From NCBI GenBank assembly GCA_000181795.3, contig CM012954.1, positions 6,462,475-6,526,474 on the forward strand: a stretch of 64,000 nucleotides of DNA, read 5' to 3'. The notes beneath the pieces are model-generated. The model was given only the letters and a program-made list of their open reading frames with translations, was not told the DNA's origin and searched no databases. Source of the stretch: Trichinella spiralis (taxonomy: Eukaryota > Nematoda > Enoplea > Trichinellida > Trichinellidae). This document shows positions 60,701 to 64,000 of this stretch, piece after piece. Both the position numbers and the translations under genes were made by a program. Positions within the stretch are counted from its first letter, which is position 1. Every line of letters starts with the position of its first letter.

Positions 60701-62646
60701 AGATCAACACGTTTACGTGTTTAAAGCGAATGTTTTTTCATTTTATTTCAAAAATTATTTATTTTACTATAAGTTGTTTTGTTTTTTAAGAAAAATTATC
60801 ATATCTGTAACTCTTTTTGTTACATTTCTTTTAATGTAATGATTTTAAAATATATGTATCAGTTTGTAGTTTATTTTGAAAATTTACATGTTTTTATTTA
60901 AATAATCTATAATATAAATAATAAATATTTCTTGTTGAACTTATCTTTTTTTTCCATTATCTGATGCATCAGTTGCTTCATCTGCGAACAGGTCAAGCAG
61001 AAAAAGAATGTGTTGCTATGTGATATATGTTGTTGTTGTCTTTGCAGATAATTATTAGTTTCTATATTGGGTTTGCATGAAAATTCCTCTCTCGTACTTT
61101 CATCACTGCTACTTTGTTGACTTCATTTTCATAGCTTTCATTGACTAACTTTACTGTGTATTTTAATAATTTTGTTTACGTCAAAGTTCTTCAACATTGT
61201 ATTTATATATTCATCTTTTTTTCTTTTAATATTTGCGAAAATGAATTTTTTTTTTGTTGAAAATATTAGACATTGTAAATTTTTTGCAAGTATTTTATTT
61301 ATTTATTTATTTATTTGGTTATTCGCGTTGAATTGAATTATAAAACCAAGTTTATACCATCGAAGGTGCGACTTTATTTTTCATCGCTATTTATGTTTGG
61401 TGTGCTTGATTTTATTTTACTCTACTGTAAAGTGCAATTTGCTTAACTGTTGTTGGTGCGCATATGGTGCGAACCTGTTGTCGTCATCAGTCGATCAGGT
61501 AGTTGTTGTAAAATTTTGTCGAAATATTTCTGTTCAATTGCTCATTTTATCGATTAATCGAATTCTTTGTTTGTTTAAATTTTTAATTTTTATTTCTAAC
61601 ATTTGTTTTTTTATATTAAAACAAAGAAAGATTCAGTTGCGTTGACGTGAAAGAAAATCTACTGGGTGTGATTGATTAAATTTTACTAGCACTGATAAAT
61701 AAAATATGCCGTAGAGTGTTGGAATAAATGCAAATCCCATTATGGAATTTGATCTGTTTTTCAACTTTCTGCTTCTCAACCATGCAGACATGTAGATATC
61801 TACAGACAACAGATGAACAGATATATAGATGGGTAAATTTAATAGTTGTTCGTTGAAAGTGCCAGCTTGTTGTTGTTGCTCTTGTGGAATTAGTTCTGAA
61901 CAGCTGGTTGTCATAACTTGCCTAGTTTATCATCATTAAACGATTAATTTATTGACTTTACACACTTTCAGTTGTTTAGTTCAGTGCATTTCTTTTCAAG
62001 TGGGGATGAGATTGCTTAGTTTTTTTTTGTTTTGTTTTCATTTTTGGCTTGCTATTTTCAGTTTTGCTTTTTGTGCATGCGAATCGATTTTGAGCTCACT
62101 TTTTATTTAAATTCACGTCCATTTCATTCTAAGTTAATCGCGTATGATTTATTTATTTGTTTGGTTATTTTTTTTGAATTTTTTTATCGATCAGTTGAAA
62201 ATAGTAGAATTTGAGGAATGCGCTAATTTTTAAAAAAAAAGAGAAAAACGTATTTGATTTTGTTGATTTGTTCGACCGTGGTTGAAGGAAATAATGCGGA
62301 GACAACAACCAAGCTGGCAGCAGCAGCAGCTTTGGGTTTATTCTTTGTAGGCAGCAGCAGGCCTGCTTCAATTAATCGACTCCATTGGCACAACGTGATT
62401 TGCCTACTGAAGAAGCAGCTGCTGTTTCTTGAATCTTGAAACTTTTGTTTTCTTGGCAAGCGTTATTCCCCACTTCATCATCATCATCGTACACTCGATC
62501 GAGCACTTTATATAGTTTATAATATTGTTATAAGGAATGCGTTGTTTATTGGAGCAAACTTTCTTTGCTGTTGCTTTTTCTTCTTCTAGCTTTAATTATA
62601 AACAATATATTATTATTATTATTAATTTTTTCTTCTTGATTTAGAA
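57774..62646. other. Long upstream region of glycogenin, no gene supported
   Basis: About 4.9 kb, AT-rich with many short repeats, including (GTAT)n at 59460-59480, (GGT/GAT)n at about 59705-59740, a TA tract at about 60058-60078 and (TTTA)n at 61293-61316. I found no exon with supporting splice sites on either strand. The last 400 bases should hold the glycogenin promoter and leader. Confidence 0.45.
59460..59480. repeat. (GTAT)n microsatellite
   Basis: Five tetranucleotide units in the region between the cysteine-module gene and glycogenin. Confidence 0.9.
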
Positions 62647-63256
62647 ATGGACGAAGAAGCATGGGTAACGCTGGCCACCAACGACTCTTACACACTTGGA
62701 GCACTTGTGCTTGGTCACAGTTTGCGACGAGTTGGCACTTCACGAAAACTTCACTGCATGGTGACCACGTCAGTCACCCAAGAGATGCGGTACAATTTTT
62801 ATTCATAAGAAAATGGGATTGATTTTTTACGTTGTTGATTGTTTCAAGACGCAGTCTTGGAAACGTGTTCGACTCGGTCACTCAAGTGGACGTGATGGAC
62901 AGTGGCGACGAAAGTAATCTGGCGTTGATTCAACGACCCGACCTTGGTGTCACCTTCACCAAATTGAACTGCTGGAAATTGACTCAGTACAAAAAATGCG
63001 TTTTCCTTGATGCGGATTGTCTCGTGAGTATCTTATTTATTTATTTATTTATTTATTTGTTTGTTTTTTAATCCACTTCTTTTTAAATTCAAGGTGCTAC
63101 AGCAGTGTGACGATCTTTTCGATTATCCGGAATTATCGGCAGCTCCGGACATTGGCTGGCCGGATATTTTCAATTCTGGCGTGTTTGTCTTTGTTCCTTC
63201 AAACGAGACATACCAAAATTTGGTCAAGCTTGGCGTTGAACAGGGCAGTTTTGATG
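62647..63256 (+). CDS. GYG1: Glycogenin, 5' part
   Basis: Self-glucosylating GT8 glucosyltransferase that primes glycogen synthesis in the cytosol. Visible exons are 62647-62789, 62849-63023 and 63094-63256, giving 160 residues that end in phase 1; the rest of the gene lies beyond the window. The start fits the family exactly ([20 protein letters not shown], against M-x-(D/E)-(E/Q)-A-(W/F)-V-T-L in others). The DxD metal site is present as DADCLV, followed by [23 protein letters not shown] and EQGSFDG. The self-glucosylated Tyr lies further on and is not in view. An acceptor (TTGATTTAG) lies three bases before the ATG. Confidence 0.94.
63032..63058. repeat. (TTTA)n tract in a glycogenin intron
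   Basis: Tetranucleotide array starting nine bases inside the donor of the second glycogenin intron, in the same relation to its donor as the tract at 28764. Confidence 0.85.
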
Positions 63257-64000
63257 GTAAGTGTTTCTTGTTTTATTTTTTCAATTTTAATAATCAATCA
63301 TTTAATAATTTAAATTTTGTTTTTTATTCACATAACTTGTGATGTTAAATATATTATATTCATTTCGGGTTTTCGAATTATCCACTTTGGCATTTTAAAA
63401 ATCAAAAAGCAAAATATTAAAGTGTGAAAACAACAAAAAGGCGATGCGTAGTTAGTTAGTTTACGTAAATGATGATGCTCTGAGAAGCGTTGTTCGACAA
63501 TGCTATATTTGATCAATTGGAAAAGTATGGTTATTTTTAGCTTTTTAAAGAGAGTATGGAGTAATTATTTTCTTTATTTTTTTATTTAAATTTTTATTAT
63601 TTTTGCTTCGTGGGTTGGAATTGAAATTTCAACAGCTTTACTTTGATGAATTTTTCCCTCTGCTTTGATGTTTACGTGTAAGATTGTAATTCGATTTAAT
63701 AATTTTATTCAGTGACGTTGGTAAAGAGGAATTTGACGAATTTTTACAATCCAATTTGTTTGAGCGTTAATGCATAATGTTGAAAAAAAAATTCAAATCT
63801 GCTGTTCCATGCTTTTCAAAGCAGTAATAAATTTTTCAAACTTTTTTTTCAAAATTTTATTCTATTCATCTTTCTCTTTATTATCCGGTGCATTTAGGGT
63901 CTTTTACTTTAAATTATATAATTATGTAAGATTTGTTTGCTGAGTGAGATTTTTTTTTCTTACTGTATTTTGTATGTCAGTAATTTATATTGGTTTTTGC
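63257..64000 (+). other. Glycogenin intron continuing past the window
   Basis: No exon encoding the expected DQGLLN-type continuation was found here, so the next glycogenin exon lies to the right of the window or is too short to see. The candidate acceptor near 63632 leads straight to a stop in the required phase. Confidence 0.5.

Overview
This is a window of nuclear DNA from a small-genome animal, most likely a nematode. The evidence is strong AT bias, a gene every 4-6 kb, mostly short introns (43-120 nt) with TTTTCAG/TTTTAG acceptors, and splice-acceptor-like sites only 2-9 nt upstream of several start codons, as spliced-leader trans-splicing would leave. Relatives of the Trichinella/Trichuris group fit best, but there is no rRNA or SL gene here to prove it. 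No tRNA, rRNA, CRISPR array, retrovirus-like element or autonomous transposon was recognised.

Layout. 1-3496 (-): 3' part of a RABGAP1-type Rab GAP. 5059-5612 (+): a short syntaxin-6-type SNARE. 6803-7267: a foldback (MITE-like) element. 7427-8940 (+): POFUT1. 9420-14274 (-): PP2A B'' regulatory subunit (PPP2R3 family). 16957-17761 (+): CLIC protein with a CPVC site. 18048-18664 (+): TAF10, close behind CLIC. 19207-20196 (-): F-box protein. 24171-26616 (-): NAXD, the ATP-dependent NAD(P)HX dehydratase. 28380-39957 (+): a short hemicentin-like VWA/Ig protein whose 7.3-kb intron contains, on the other strand (32781-33707), a protein made of two ADAM17-like cysteine modules. 40423-42115 (-): a multi-pass membrane protein resembling the nematode DUF7802 family. 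42760-44432 (+): SURF1. 46975-48401 (-): an unrecognised secreted Pro/Gly-rich protein. 49151-51120 (-): an unresolved gene with a hydrophobic leader exon and a BH3-like motif. 53794-55898 (+): DPH2. 56076-57773 (-): a secreted protein of repeated cysteine modules, one per symmetrical phase-1 exon. 62647-63256 (+): 5' part of glycogenin.

Most genes are conserved housekeeping functions with no shared pathway: membrane traffic (RABGAP1, STX6), Notch/EGF O-fucosylation in the ER (POFUT1), PP2A signalling, TFIID/SAGA (TAF10), metabolite repair (NAXD), cytochrome oxidase assembly (SURF1), diphthamide synthesis (DPH2) and glycogen priming. The less familiar material is extracellular: the short hemicentin, the nested cysteine-module protein, the Pro/Gly-rich protein and the phase-1 cysteine-repeat protein. 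Gene models were joined by hand. For each complete spliced model below, exon lengths and phases sum to an uninterrupted reading frame, which is my main check; only the Rab GAP model fails it, by one base in a homopolymer.
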